Shown in pieces: positions 17,327 to 26,586 of a stretch of DNA of 64,000 nucleotides (position 1 is its first letter; each line of letters starts with the position of its first letter). Source of the DNA: Ectobacillus panaciterrae DSM 19096 (GTDB lineage Bacteria > Bacillota > Bacilli > Bacillales > Bacillaceae_G); NCBI RefSeq assembly GCF_000430785.1, contig NZ_KE387251.1, positions 24,889-88,888 of the forward strand, read 5' to 3'. The translations under genes and the position numbers were made by a program. Under the pieces are notes generated by a model. The model ran no database searches. It was not told the DNA's origin and saw only the letters and a program-made list of their open reading frames with translations.

Positions 17327-18166
17327 TCATATACGCACCGGACTCCAATACATTAAAGCAGCATGAAACGGATATACGTACTCATATTTACCGTCTTGTT
17401 CTAACACATATTTATTAATAATGGTCTCCACTTCATGATCATTATAGTGCGCATCCAGAATCTTTGTAGTATTATCGCGAATCAATTCCTCATAAGAAGA
17501 ATAGCTTTTCTTGCTTTGCAATTTCACGATTTTACAATTTGCCAAAATTCCAAGCTGGTACAGTACATGCAAGATATGAATATAATCCCGGCGTCTCAAA
17601 TTGATTTTATATCCCATTTGATGCAGTTCCATGTAGTGAGGCTTTTCTGGACCTGTTGTCATTCCTGCAATAACTAGACGGTTTGCTGACTCATTCATTT
17701 TTAATAATGCTTCCCCTATATCATACATACGGTAGTAACAATTGAATCCAAACACAACATCATATTTCTCTCTTTCTTTTTCACCTTCCCATTTTTCGTG
17801 AATCAGTTGCATGTTACGGACACCTTTAGCAGCAGCCTGAGATTCCAAAAATTGCACAATACTTTTTGAACTGTCTATACATGTGAGCTTCTGAACCTTA
17901 TCAGCAATCGCAAAGGTATAATTGCCCCATCCCGGACCGATTTCCAATACATGATCATCGCTATTCAAAAGAGGAAGAAGCTCCCGCTGCACGACTTGTG
18001 CATATGGATCTGGTTTATGCTGTTTCTTTCTCTCCAACATAGAAGACCAAAAGGCTTCTTCAGCCTGATCATCTTTTAATCGCTTCGGTATATTTCCATC
18101 ATGGTCTATCATGGATTCTTTCCATAGCTCAATGTAATCATAATCTTTTTGTATTCCAATCTTCAT
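17327..18166 (-). CDS. Class I SAM-dependent methyltransferase
   Basis: 279 aa. The Rossmann-type SAM-binding region is clear: motif I VLEIGPGWGNYTFAIA (about 73-88), acidic motif II LTCIDSSKSIVQF (about 94-106) and the motif IV region YDVVFGFNCYYRM. The acceptor is not deducible. AGGGAGAG lies 6 nt before the ATG. It lies downstream of the NiCoT cobalt/nickel transporter but is separated from it by a terminator (18262-18301). A near-palindrome, AACATAATAATCATTATGTT, at 18205-18224 in its promoter region could be an operator. Confidence 0.8.
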   Translation of the reverse strand: MKIGIQKDYDYIELWKESMIDHDGNIPKRLKDDQAEEAFWSSMLERKKQHKPDPYAQVVQRELLPLLNSDDHVLEIGPGWGNYTFAIADKVQKLTCIDSSKSIVQFLESQAAAKGVRNMQLIHEKWEGEKEREKYDVVFGFNCYYRMYDIGEALLKMNESANRLVIAGMTTGPEKPHYMELHQMGYKINLRRRDYIHILHVLYQLGILANCKIVKLQSKKSYSSYEELIRDNTTKILDAHYNDHEVETIINKYVLEQDGKYEYVYPFHAALMYWSPVRI

Positions 18167-18204
18167 TCTTTTCTCTCCCTAAACTATATGATTTAAATAT
18201 TTTT

Positions 18205-18224
18205 TAACATAATAATCATTATGT
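18205..18224. promoter_or_regulatory. Palindrome upstream of the methyltransferase gene
   Basis: AACATAAT-AATC-ATTATGTT inverted repeat about 40 bp upstream of the start codon; shape and base content are compatible with a metal-regulator box, but no regulator is identified. Confidence 0.35.
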
Positions 18225-18261
18225 TGCCTGCAAACTGCTTGCATGTAAATATAAAAACAGA

Positions 18262-18301
18262 TAAAAGAGCTCTGACACTATGAAATTGCCAGAGCTTTTT
18301 T
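18262..18301. terminator. Terminator between NiCoT transporter and methyltransferase genes
   Basis: AGCTCTG / CAGAGCT stem with T-runs on both strands, immediately after the NiCoT stop codon. Confidence 0.75.
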
Positions 18302-18303
18302 AA

Positions 18304-19104
18304 TTAATTCGTAGTATTTACTTCAACATCCTGTCTCTTAGAGCGAGCGCTTACAAAGATAAATGAAGCGACTAAGAAAATGAAAAGAATGATTCCCACG
18401 ATTTCGAAATCGAGTTCTGCCCAAGGGTTAAAGAAGGTAAATGCCAGATAGAAGGAAACCCCGTACGCTAAGAAGACAATCACCCAACCCATTAGTCTTG
18501 ACGCAGCTTGACCGAGTTTGCTTGACTGATTCACCATTTTATAGACAATCATAGAATCAATTGTATCTGTAATCATCATGCCAAACATAAAAACAAGTCC
18601 CAAAAATAAAGGTGTATATTTACCTGAATTACTTGCTGCTAAAGACCAGACAGCTGTTTGACTTACAGTCTCAGCAGCTAAGGCAAATAAAGCCCCCACT
18701 AAAATAATAAGAAAGGGATTCGTTGTTCCCTTCGCAACTTTTGGAATAAACTTTCCCTTTAGTCCGCTCAGTTGAAACTCTTCGTTATTATTTCTCGTGC
18801 GTAATAGATTATAAGTATTTAATGTGCCAATAAGAAATAAAGAAATAATCGATACCCATGATGCAAAATTATCAAAATAAGCTGGGAATGAAAAATTCTT
18901 CATTACCATTCCCAAAATACCAGCTGTCACAGCTACCATTCCTCCATGACCAAATGAAAATAACGTACCAACCCAGCGGGCAAATGGACTGCCCATCCGC
19001 CAATTATAACGGGTTTGTCCATCAATGAAAGCAAGATGATCCGCATCTAACCCATGTCGAAGCCCTAATACAAAAACAAGTAAAAAAAGTGATACAGTTT
19101 CCAT
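18304..19104 (-). CDS. NiCoT family cobalt/nickel transporter
   Basis: 266 aa, about eight membrane helices. The NiCoT signature is near the N-terminus: GLRHGLDADHLAFIDGQTR (about 14-32), the His/Asp motif of helix II that binds the metal. The start is ATG at 19104 with AAAGGAGGAG upstream; a longer frame from 19152 runs back into the terminator hairpin. A cobalamin riboswitch with terminator precedes it, so the transported ion is most probably cobalt for B12 synthesis. Regulation: transport is shut off when adenosylcobalamin is abundant. Confidence 0.92.
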   Translation of the reverse strand: METVSLFLLVFVLGLRHGLDADHLAFIDGQTRYNWRMGSPFARWVGTLFSFGHGGMVAVTAGILGMVMKNFSFPAYFDNFASWVSIISLFLIGTLNTYNLLRTRNNNEEFQLSGLKGKFIPKVAKGTTNPFLIILVGALFALAAETVSQTAVWSLAASNSGKYTPLFLGLVFMFGMMITDTIDSMIVYKMVNQSSKLGQAASRLMGWVIVFLAYGVSFYLAFTFFNPWAELDFEIVGIILFIFLVASFIFVSARSKRQDVEVNTTN

Positions 19105-19137
19105 GTACAAACTCCTCCTTTTATAAATAAAATAAAA

Positions 19138-19176
19138 CAAAAAAATCCTCAACCTTTGGCAGATTGAGGATTTTTG
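19138..19176 (-). terminator. Riboswitch terminator before the NiCoT gene
   Basis: Hairpin AAAATCCTCAA / TTGAGGATTTT on the minus strand followed by T-rich sequence, between the cobalamin aptamer and the start codon. Confidence 0.85.
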
Positions 19177-19267
19177 GGTACGTGCGAATAGACGACAAAC
19201 TAGTAAAGTAAAATTGCCGCTTCATCTTCGTACACCACTCCTTTCCGCGAAGGTTTTTGGTGTTGCA

Positions 19268-19440
19268 GTCTAGGTAGGTCTCCTGGCTTCCGGATCATTG
19301 AACTCAATCGCCTTCCCCAATAAATAATTGAGTGGCATACATGAAAGAGAACTTCTCGGTTACAGTGGCGGGACCGCTCGGGATTTTCACCCGATTCCCT
19401 GTTACCCCTTGCTCTTTACAAGGGCACCTAGTTGCTTTTT
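19268..19440 (-). promoter_or_regulatory. Cobalamin riboswitch (NiCoT leader)
   Basis: On the minus strand: GGTGCCC, GGGTGAAAATCCCGAGCGG, TCCCGCCACTGTAACC (B12 box), and the 3' end GAAGCCAGGAGACCTACC. This is the standard AdoCbl aptamer order, followed by a terminator at 19138-19176, giving repression by B12. Confidence 0.95.
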
Positions 19441-19556
19441 ATGAAATTCATATCTTCATAGTAACATTTCTCTCTTGATAGGTTAACAAAAAATCTAATT
19501 TACTATAAAATTTTTGTCATAACACGAAAATCGTACGCTAACCTATTTTTCAAAAG

Positions 19557-19597
19557 ACAAAGCCCGATTTTCCTATCCTAAGGAATATCGGGCTTTG
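19557..19597. terminator. Terminator downstream of metE (distal)
   Basis: ACAAAGCCCGAT / ATCGGGCTTTGT stem. It lies 380 bp beyond the metE stop; a MITE-like repeat (19647-19892) sits between stop and hairpin. Confidence 0.7.
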
Positions 19598-19646
19598 TTG
19601 TGTTACGTTCTAAGGGGCAGCAATGAGCGCAGCGAACTTGAAGAAT

Positions 19647-19892
19647 TATATATGAGTGAATGATAAATTCAACATGTCCATGTGCTATGTGCAATCAAAA
19701 GGGATATGCTTCTTCTCTATATATAAATGATTTATAATTCCGACATAGGAAACGCTGCTATACAGAACCAAAGCCTGCACGCTTTCTCTCTCATCCTTGT
19801 ATGGGGCAGGAAAAGGATTTGACCGCTTCTATGCTCCGCCGGATGCTCTTTCCCCACTATAAAAAGACGATTTTTTTATTCAGTTGTATATA
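19647..19892 (+). mobile_element. MITE-like repeat R1 (subfamily A, long form)
   Basis: Ends TATATATGAGTGAAT and ATTCAGTTGTATATA are inverted repeats. Core GATTTGACCGCTTCTATGCT and CTTTCCCCACTATAAAAAG shared with the other copies. About 60 bp longer than other A copies. No open frame with real coding features. Confidence 0.8.
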
Positions 19893-19973
19893 GCTTTACA
19901 TGTGTATTCCTCTAAGAAATTGATATGTTCCTCATTCCTCGAATCATTGTCGTACCCCTAGGCGTTTACTTTA

Positions 19974-22274
19974 TTATTGTACCTTTTCCACGAACAGCTT
20001 TTCTCTCGCTTGTTCTGCCGCTTCAACCATCACCTTCAGTGCTGCAACCGTCTCATCAATACCGCGTGTTTTCAAACCGCAATCAGGATTGATCCAGAAC
20101 AGCTTCGGATCAAGTACTTGAAGCGCACGATCAATGTTTCTTGTCAGCTCTTCAAGCTTCGGCACACGCGGACTATGAATATCATATACGCCAAGACCGA
20201 TGCCTTTTCCATACGTATTTTCTTCAAAGGCATAAATTAATTCACCATGGCTTCTTGATGTTTCAATTGAAATAACATCAGCATCGAGCGCTTTAATTGC
20301 ATCGATAATATCTTCGAAGTTCGAATAACACATATGAGTATGAATTTGTGTATCGTTTTGTACTGACGCTGTTGCAAGTTTAAACGCATAAACCGCAGCG
20401 TTCAGATAGCTTTCCCAGTTTTCGCGCTTTAATGGCAGCCCTTCACGAATTGCCGGTTCATCGACTTGAATCATACGGATTCCGTTTTCCTCAAGTATTT
20501 CAACTTCTGTGCGAAGCGCAAGCGCAATTTGATTTGCAACATCATAGCGTGAAATATCATCGCGTACAAACGACCAATTTAAAATTGTAATTGGACCTGT
20601 CAGCATCCCTTTTACAGGCTTCGTTGTTAACGATTGGGCATATACAGTTTCTTTGACTGTCATTGATTCTTGATAAGACACATCCCCATAAATAAGCGGC
20701 GGCTTTACACAACGGGAGCCATATGACTGTACCCAACCGAATTTTGTGAATTGAAAACCAGCTAATTTTTCACCAAAATATTCAACCATATCTGTACGTT
20801 CAAATTCTCCATGTACAAACACATCTAAGCCAAGCTCTTCTTGAATATCAATCCATTTTTTAATTTCCGCTTTTATATATTCTTCATATTCCGCATCAGT
20901 TAACTCGCCTTTACGCCAATTTAAACGCTGTTTTCTTACTTCTTGTGTTTGCGGGAAGCTCCCAATTGTTGTGGTTGGAAGAAGTGGCAATTGAAAAGCC
21001 TCTTCCTGAACCCCTTGACGGACTTTAAATGCTGCTTCACGTTCAGCTCTATACGTATGCAAGTTTTGAATGGCTTCCTGAACTTGTGTGTTGTTTCGAA
21101 ATGATGATTCATTCAATGCTTGAATAGCTTTTGTACTTGCTGCGATTTCTTCCTGTATCGTTTCTTTCCCATCTTGTAAGCCTTTTGTAAGTACAACAAT
21201 TTCATGCAATTTTTCATCAGCAAAGGATAGCGCACCTTTTAGAACCTCATCGAGTGTCTCTTCGCTCTTAACTGTCACAGGTGTATGCAATAAGCTTGAT
21301 GAAGGCTGTACAATAAGGCGGTCTCTTGAAACAACCCCCGCAATCTCTGCAAGAATGGAATACTTATCATCAAGATTCGCACGCCATATGTTACGCCCGT
21401 CAATGACTCCAGCAGCAAGCACCTTATCTTTTGGGAAACCATACTTTTTCAAAGCAGCAAGATTCTGACCGTAATCATGTACAAAATCAAGCCCAATTCC
21501 TTGAACAGGAAGTGCGATAACATCTTCGTAATGTTCAATGCTCTCAAAATACGTTTGCAAAATCACCTTTACGTTTGGTGCTGCTTCACGCAATGTTTGA
21601 TAGATATCGTTAAATAACGCAACCTCTTCTTTTGAAATCGTTGTAGATAAAATCGGTTCATCGATTTGTACCCACTCTACACCTTCTTTTTGTAATTCAC
21701 GCAAAATATCAGCATAAAGCGGCACAAATTGATCAACAACTGTTTTAAGCTCACTTTCTTTATAGCCTTTTGACAGTTTTACAAATGTTACAGGCCCTAA
21801 GATAACAGGCTTTCCGTCAATATCAAGTTTTTGTTTAGCCTCTTTATAAAATTGAAGCGGACGGTTTTCGACAAGAGCAGGTACTGCTTCGCCCAGCTCT
21901 GGAACAATATAGTGATAGTTTGTGTTAAACCATTTTGTCATTTCAGCTGCAACCGCACCTTTCGTGCCTCGTGCTATATCAAAATACGTTTCAAGCGATA
22001 CTTTACCTCCGCCGTATTCAAAGCGCTTCGGCACTAGACCGAACATAACAGCTGTATCAAGTACCTGGTCATACAAACTAAAGTCTCCAACTGGGATCAA
22101 GTCAATTCCTTGATCCTTTTGCTTCTGAAGATGCTGCAGACGAATCTCCTCAATTTGTTTTAAGAATGCCTCTTTTTCTAGTTTACCTGCCCAAAACTGT
22201 TCAAGCGCTTTTTTCCATTCGCGTTTTTCACCAATTCTTGGATAACCTAAATTCGAGCTTTTTACTTTATTCAT
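19974..22274 (-). CDS. metE: 5-methyltetrahydropteroyltriglutamate-homocysteine methyltransferase (cobalamin-independent methionine synthase)
   Basis: 766 aa, the normal MetE length. Makes methionine from homocysteine and methyl-tetrahydrofolate polyglutamate without B12. The N-terminal half begins [20 protein letters not shown]; the C-terminal catalytic half has [12 protein letters not shown] and zinc ligands visible in THMCYS and [10 protein letters not shown] with the Glu-containing SRSHGELI region. The start is ATG at 22274, where AAGGAG lies upstream and the family N-terminus begins; an ATG at 22316 lies at the edge of the riboswitch terminator. The 600-nt leader carries a SAM riboswitch and then a cobalamin riboswitch, each with a terminator. 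Expression should occur only when both SAM and adenosylcobalamin are low, which fits a cell that uses B12-dependent MetH when B12 is available. Confidence 0.97.
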   Translation of the reverse strand: MNKVKSSNLGYPRIGEKREWKKALEQFWAGKLEKEAFLKQIEEIRLQHLQKQKDQGIDLIPVGDFSLYDQVLDTAVMFGLVPKRFEYGGGKVSLETYFDIARGTKGAVAAEMTKWFNTNYHYIVPELGEAVPALVENRPLQFYKEAKQKLDIDGKPVILGPVTFVKLSKGYKESELKTVVDQFVPLYADILRELQKEGVEWVQIDEPILSTTISKEEVALFNDIYQTLREAAPNVKVILQTYFESIEHYEDVIALPVQGIGLDFVHDYGQNLAALKKYGFPKDKVLAAGVIDGRNIWRANLDDKYSILAEIAGVVSRDRLIVQPSSSLLHTPVTVKSEETLDEVLKGALSFADEKLHEIVVLTKGLQDGKETIQEEIAASTKAIQALNESSFRNNTQVQEAIQNLHTYRAEREAAFKVRQGVQEEAFQLPLLPTTTIGSFPQTQEVRKQRLNWRKGELTDAEYEEYIKAEIKKWIDIQEELGLDVFVHGEFERTDMVEYFGEKLAGFQFTKFGWVQSYGSRCVKPPLIYGDVSYQESMTVKETVYAQSLTTKPVKGMLTGPITILNWSFVRDDISRYDVANQIALALRTEVEILEENGIRMIQVDEPAIREGLPLKRENWESYLNAAVYAFKLATASVQNDTQIHTHMCYSNFEDIIDAIKALDADVISIETSRSHGELIYAFEENTYGKGIGLGVYDIHSPRVPKLEELTRNIDRALQVLDPKLFWINPDCGLKTRGIDETVAALKVMVEAAEQAREKLFVEKVQ

Positions 22275-22318
22275 CGTATTTTTACACTCCTTGTATGTTT
22301 GTATTTTCGTCCTCAACT

Positions 22319-22353
22319 AAAAAATCTCCCTTTTCAAATAGAAAAGAGAGATT
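22319..22353 (-). terminator. Terminator of the metE cobalamin riboswitch
   Basis: AATCTCTCTTTTC / GAAAAGGGAGATT hairpin on the minus strand followed by TTTTTAG, 45 nt before the metE start codon. Confidence 0.85.
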
Positions 22354-22447
22354 CATACGCATAGCTAACTAGAGTTGAGACCTTCTGGTTTTCTCAACAC
22401 GCATTCCTCACTCCCCCCTATACATCCGTAGGTACAAGCGCATACAA

Positions 22448-22615
22448 CAGGCAGGTCTCCTGACTTAGGTTCACCGCTTCTTATCCCTTCCCATTTCAAT
22501 ATGAAACAGTGGTTAATTGATAAGTCGCTCCCCATTACAGTGGCGGGACCGTGCCGGAATTTCACCGGTCTTCCCTTTTAAGCTGAGTAAATGATTCACA
22601 CAGCACCTGATGCAT
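22448..22615 (-). promoter_or_regulatory. Cobalamin riboswitch (second element of the metE leader)
   Basis: Minus strand carries CCGGTGAAATTCCGGCACGG, TCCCGCCACTGTAAT (B12 box) and the 3' end AGTCAGGAGACCTGCC. It lies downstream of the SAM riboswitch. Confidence 0.95.
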
Positions 22616-22683
22616 TTTTTATGAAATTTTAATAAGAAAAGCATTGAAGCTAGACGATCGCTTAGCTTATACCTTCCTAAAGA

Positions 22684-22718
22684 CAAAAGCCCTCTCTATT
22701 TGAAAATAGAGAGGGCTT
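22684..22718 (-). terminator. Terminator of the metE SAM riboswitch
   Basis: AAGCCCTCTCTATTTTC / AAATAGAGAGGGCTT with following TTTTGTCTTT on the minus strand, directly 3' of the S-box aptamer. Confidence 0.9.
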
Positions 22719-22734
22719 CATCACTTATGGAATC

Positions 22735-22847
22735 CTCTCTTATTTGTCAAAGCAATATGCTTTGCAGGAATTAGCACCTTTTCAACAAAGTTGTTGAATG
22801 GTTGCCGGGCTTCATAGGGCCAGTCCCTCCGCCTCTCTGAATAAGAG
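22735..22847 (-). promoter_or_regulatory. SAM-I riboswitch (S-box), first element of the metE leader
   Basis: Minus strand: CTCTTATTCAGAGAGGCGGA, GGGACTGGCCCTATGAAGCC, CGGCAACC, GGTGCTAATTCCTGCAAAGC and the closing AATAAGAG. All S-box consensus blocks are present in order. Confidence 0.97.
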
Positions 22848-22882
22848 TTTTAATATTTTATAATGTTTTGAATTTAATAGAC

Positions 22883-22911
22883 ATATTAGCATGATAAACA
22901 TTGGCTGTCAA
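22883..22911 (-). promoter_or_regulatory. Sigma-A promoter of the metE leader
   Basis: TTGACA (22911-22906), 17-bp spacer, TAATAT (22888-22883) on the minus strand, about 30 bp before the S-box. Confidence 0.85.
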
Positions 22912-23178
22912 AAAAATTTCAAAAAATATTAATAATGTTGCTATTGGAAATATTTTAAATCCCTCATTTTCTTTATAATCAGCTTGTGGGAAGTATGTTA
23001 AGCGAATATATGACATGAGTGCTCTATTTTTTTGTAATTACGAATAAAGACCATAAATTACCCTGTTGAAAATTGCAATCTCTTGCTATATTTAAATTTG
23101 ATGTGCGTTCAGCTATTCAAAGAATAATTCGCGGGGGATGAAATTGCCTTCAATTTTTTCAATTAGAGAGGAAAGGGT

Positions 23179-24333
23179 ATGAAAAAAGAAATATTTTCCA
23201 AGATACGAATTGATTTTGGTTTACTTATGATCGTCATATTGCTTGCTTCTGTAAGCTGTATAGCTATTGCCACTGCGCAAAAAGAGTTACCGTCTTATTT
23301 ACAATCCGTTGGCTTTGTAAAAAAACAAATATTCTGGTACGTCGCAGGAGCAATTATTGCATCGCTTATTATGATTTTTGACTTTGATCAATATCGCAAG
23401 ATTTGTTGGTATTTGTATGGCTTTGGTATGGTATTGCTCATTGGTCTCGCAGTGCATATTCCAGGTGCTTTAACCATAAAAGGTGCTACTGCTTGGTATG
23501 GAATGGGCGGACTCGGCAACTTCCAACCATCCGAGCTTATGAAAATTTTCTTAATTCTTACGTTAGGTCATGTTGTTGCTAAACATCATGAAGAGGGTGC
23601 GAATACAAGTGACTTGCGTTTATTAGGTAAAATCTTTGCCGTAGCTTTACCTCCCACGATTCTTGTATTAAAGGAGCCGGATTTAGGACAAGCACTTGTA
23701 ATGACCGCTATTGTCACGGCTATTCTCCTTGTGTCAGGCATTGACTGGCGTTATCTGTTAGGGTTGGCTTTGGCTGCTGTCATCTTTATTGCCATATTGG
23801 CTTATATTTACTTTGCCGATACAGCATTTTTTACAGCACATATTTTAAAGTCTTATCAATTAGACCGTTTCTATGGATGGCTCGCCCCCTACAAATATAA
23901 AACCCAAGGATATCAGTTGACACAAGCACTCTTAGCGGCAGGCTCAGGAGGAGTAAATGGTATCAGCGCACATGGTCAAGGAGTCTATTTCCCTGAACCC
24001 CATACCGATTTTATTTTTATTGTAGTTTGTGAACATTTTGGCTTTATTGGCGCGACTCTTGTTATTTCGTTATTTTTCCTGTTAATTTATCGGATGATTC
24101 ATACGGGAATAGAAAGTAACGAACAATTTGGAACCTACATCTGTGCAGGAGTTATTGGAATGTTTACATTCCAAGTGTTTGAAAACATCGGGATGACAAT
24201 TGGATTAATGCCTATTACGGGTATCACCTTACCATTTCTTAGTTATGGAGGAAGTTCTCTCGTCTCATATTTAATTGGGGCAGCTTTTGTGATGAATATT
24301 TACTCACGTACTCGATCGTATATGTTTGAATAA
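23179..24333 (+). CDS. RodA/FtsW/SpoVE family peptidoglycan polymerase (SEDS)
   Basis: 384 aa, about ten membrane helices. SEDS proteins polymerise lipid II glycan strands with a partner class B penicillin-binding protein. Family marks: GNFQPSELMKI (about 113), LKEPDLGQAL (about 164), a loop with GVYFPEPHTDFIFIV (about 271) and the C-terminal TGITLPFLSYGGSSL. The sequence resembles RodA/YwcF more than FtsW, but no partner PBP gene is adjacent, so it is probably an accessory paralogue. GAGAGGAAAG precedes the ATG and a terminator follows. Confidence 0.9.
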   Translation: MKKEIFSKIRIDFGLLMIVILLASVSCIAIATAQKELPSYLQSVGFVKKQIFWYVAGAIIASLIMIFDFDQYRKICWYLYGFGMVLLIGLAVHIPGALTIKGATAWYGMGGLGNFQPSELMKIFLILTLGHVVAKHHEEGANTSDLRLLGKIFAVALPPTILVLKEPDLGQALVMTAIVTAILLVSGIDWRYLLGLALAAVIFIAILAYIYFADTAFFTAHILKSYQLDRFYGWLAPYKYKTQGYQLTQALLAAGSGGVNGISAHGQGVYFPEPHTDFIFIVVCEHFGFIGATLVISLFFLLIYRMIHTGIESNEQFGTYICAGVIGMFTFQVFENIGMTIGLMPITGITLPFLSYGGSSLVSYLIGAAFVMNIYSRTRSYMFE

Positions 24334-24343
24334 TGTATCTGCT

Positions 24344-24376
24344 AAAAAGGGAGATGGCACCACATCTTCCTTTTTG
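24344..24376 (+). terminator. Terminator of the SEDS gene
   Basis: AAAAAGGGAGATG / CATCTTCCTTTTT stem just after the stop codon. The rest of the gap up to 24692 shows nothing recognisable. Confidence 0.8.
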
Positions 24377-24692
24377 ATTTGTTCAAATTATGATTCAATC
24401 TCCAGGTATTATTAGAGGGACCATCGTCAAAAGTTAAAAAAACGGTACGCATGGTTTCAGCATGAACTATGCCTTGTGTAAACAGACGATATAAAAAAGC
24501 GATTTTTATTTTGTTATTTATAGCCGTTTTCCTTGTATCTTATTCAGAAAAAAACAACAGATCCACCGCTAGTTGAACTACCCACCACTTACTCTAACGC
24601 TGCATCATAACTTTTAATTCATGAATATTTAGCGTTAATTTACGCCAAATTAAATTTACAGCAGAACCATTTTATCTATGGAGGAATGAATA

Positions 24693-24938
24693 GTGAAGAA
24701 ATTACTTAACTTTTTGCTTGCTGTAAGTGTATTATTGGGAGGAGCTTTTTCAGTTGGATCTTTTTCAGTTTCAGCTGCATCAGACGTATCTTCGTCCGTT
24801 AACCAATCAGTAAGCAACAGTCAAAATTCCGATGGATCAAATTTTGACAGTGAAGCGAAGAAAAAGCATAAGAAAAAGAAAAAGCACAAGAAAAAGCACA
24901 AGAAAAAGCACAAGAAAATGCAAGGGTATAATGAGTAA
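24693..24938 (+). CDS. Small secreted Lys/His-rich protein
   Basis: 81 aa from a GTG start with GGAGGA upstream. A classic signal peptide (MKKLLNFLLAVSVLLGG... VSAAS, cleavage near residue 29) is followed by a Ser/Asn-rich stretch and then a strongly basic tail built from repeated KKKHK units (about 56-76). The tail could bind anionic wall polymers, DNA or metal ions; no known family is recognised. A strong terminator follows, which supports a real gene. Confidence 0.75.
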   Translation: MKKLLNFLLAVSVLLGGAFSVGSFSVSAASDVSSSVNQSVSNSQNSDGSNFDSEAKKKHKKKKKHKKKHKKKHKKMQGYNE

Positions 24939-24953
24939 TCATTGAATGTATGT

Positions 24954-24992
24954 AAGGCTGGGTTTAATTATGAATCCAGCCTCTTTATTTTT
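24954..24992 (+). terminator. Terminator of the Lys/His-rich protein gene
   Basis: GGCTGG / CCAGCC stem around a 14-nt loop, followed by TCTTTATTTTTTT. Confidence 0.8.
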
Positions 24993-25211
24993 TTATGTCC
25001 TCTTAACAAATGTAAACCCATATATAGCACTTATTTCGTTAAAATACAGGGGTCCCCGCTTATGAAAATAGAATCGAACATTTTATTCACCAAATTCATT
25101 CGATAAAATCTGCTTTTTTACATTCTTTTCTACAAAAATTTACATAACCTTGCTATAATTTTAAGGAATTATTAAGGTTCATGATTTTAGACCACATAGG
25201 GGGACAGAAAT

Positions 25212-26006
25212 ATGAGGAATTGGAGGATAATAACTGTACTTTTAGTTATTTCTGTTGCGATTCTATCCATACTTGCAGGATGTTCTTCACAACAAACAAC
25301 TTCTGCACAGGATAAGAAGGAGAATCACAAAGCACATGCTGTTGCTGCTACTGCTCCCATGTCACAGGAACAGAACAGTCATCCTAATAAGGTAGTGTAT
25401 TTAACATTTGATGACGGCCCTGGAGAATATACCTCTCAAGTATTGGATATTCTGAATCAATATCATATAAAGGCAACCTTCTTTGTACTTGGACCGCACG
25501 CTGAAAAATATAAAAATCTCGTGCAACAAGAAGTGCAAGAAGGTGACTATGTCGGAATGCATAGTATGACACATGATTATAAAAAATTATATGTGCAAGG
25601 AAATTTCGTCCCTGAAATGAAAGAGGATCAACAGATTATCAAACAGATAACAGGCACTGAGCCTAATCTTGCACGTCCTCCGTACGGATCTATGCCCGGA
25701 CTCAATCAACAGCTGCGTGACCAAGTCGCGGCGGCTGGTTTTAAAATATGGGATTGGACTATTGATTCGCTAGATTGGAAGTATAATAAGGTTCCGTTTG
25801 ATAAATCTGTGCCTGCAATTGTTCACAATGTACTATCACATGCTAACGGCAATAGAGAAGTCGTTTTAATGCATGATATTCATCCTCAATCTGTCCAAGC
25901 CTTACCTACGATTATTCAAGGGTTAAAGGAGAAAGGATATGCGTTTGAAGCGTACAACGAGGAAGAGCATTTTAGTTTGAATTTTTGGCATGATAATCGC
26001 TTGTAG
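25212..26006 (+). CDS. Polysaccharide deacetylase lipoprotein (CE4, NodB domain)
   Basis: 264 aa. A lipobox (SILAGC) near residue 24 predicts membrane anchoring. The NodB domain has motif 1 TFDDGPGEYT (about 67-76, catalytic base and metal Asp), motif 2 HSMTHDY (two metal His) and motif 3 RPPYGSM; WDWTIDSLDW and LMHDIH give motifs 4 and 5. Expected to remove N-acetyl groups from peptidoglycan or another GlcNAc polymer. GGGGGA precedes the ATG. A decayed copy of the 3' end of this gene is found at 50626-50815. Confidence 0.92.
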   Translation: MRNWRIITVLLVISVAILSILAGCSSQQTTSAQDKKENHKAHAVAATAPMSQEQNSHPNKVVYLTFDDGPGEYTSQVLDILNQYHIKATFFVLGPHAEKYKNLVQQEVQEGDYVGMHSMTHDYKKLYVQGNFVPEMKEDQQIIKQITGTEPNLARPPYGSMPGLNQQLRDQVAAAGFKIWDWTIDSLDWKYNKVPFDKSVPAIVHNVLSHANGNREVVLMHDIHPQSVQALPTIIQGLKEKGYAFEAYNEEEHFSLNFWHDNRL

Positions 26007-26201
26007 CAATAAATTAAGCTGGAAGTAACCATGTATTAGCACATTTTATATTTTGGCATTTTTTCATCTTTTGTTTTTATTATACTGATATATGTTTCTA
26101 ATAAAAAACCATTCACTGGAATCCCAGCTCGATTCATTTCTTTCGAATACGGGATTAAGAAGCGAATCCAAACAGTTTGTATATGCATTCGTTTTTATTT
26201 T

Positions 26202-26234
26202 GGGCAGACTTCACCCGCTGAATCTGCCCTTTTG
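26202..26234 (+). terminator. Terminator-like hairpin downstream of the deacetylase gene
   Basis: GGGCAGA / TCTGCCC stem with TTTTG tail, about 195 bp after the stop codon. Confidence 0.65.
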
Positions 26235-26330
26235 TAATTGGCAGTATCAATCTGTTCAAATTCCCCAGATTTCTTATACCAGAACCGCCCCATCCCCGGC
26301 CAGCTTCTATCCAAAAAGCAAGAGAAAAAC

Positions 26331-26356
26331 AAAAAAAAGCCGGCTAGCTGCCAGCT
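26331..26356 (-). terminator. Terminator of ytaF (displaced by repeat R2)
   Basis: AGCTGGC / GCCGGCT stem followed by seven T on the minus strand. It lies 230 bp after the ytaF stop; repeat R2 starts 2 bp from it and fills part of the gap. Confidence 0.7.
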
Positions 26357-26357
26357 C

Positions 26358-26531
26358 TATATAAGTCCACTTTGTTATTCCGACATATCTATCGTTTGCC
26401 ATATAGAACAAAAGAGAGTATGGTATGCTTCTTCTCTCTGGTTTATCCTTGCATGAACCACTACAAAGGTTTGACCGCTTCTGCACGTCGCCGAATAAAC
26501 TCTCCCCACTATAAATATTCACTTGTATATA
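26358..26531 (+). mobile_element. MITE-like repeat R2 (A/B hybrid)
   Basis: Left end TATATAAGTCCACTTTG is that of subfamily B, right end ATTCACTTGTATATA that of subfamily A; core GGTTTGACCGCTTCTGCACG. Looks like a recombinant of the two subfamilies. Confidence 0.8.
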
Positions 26532-26586
26532 GTACCTTTCAGGGTTATAAGCAAACAGCTTTCATCTCATTTCTCATCTACCCATG

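Noticed and set aside
25136-25165. Inverted dif-like site (TTTACATAACC...)
   Set aside because: Only the D-type arm is vaguely similar; the second arm has no match.
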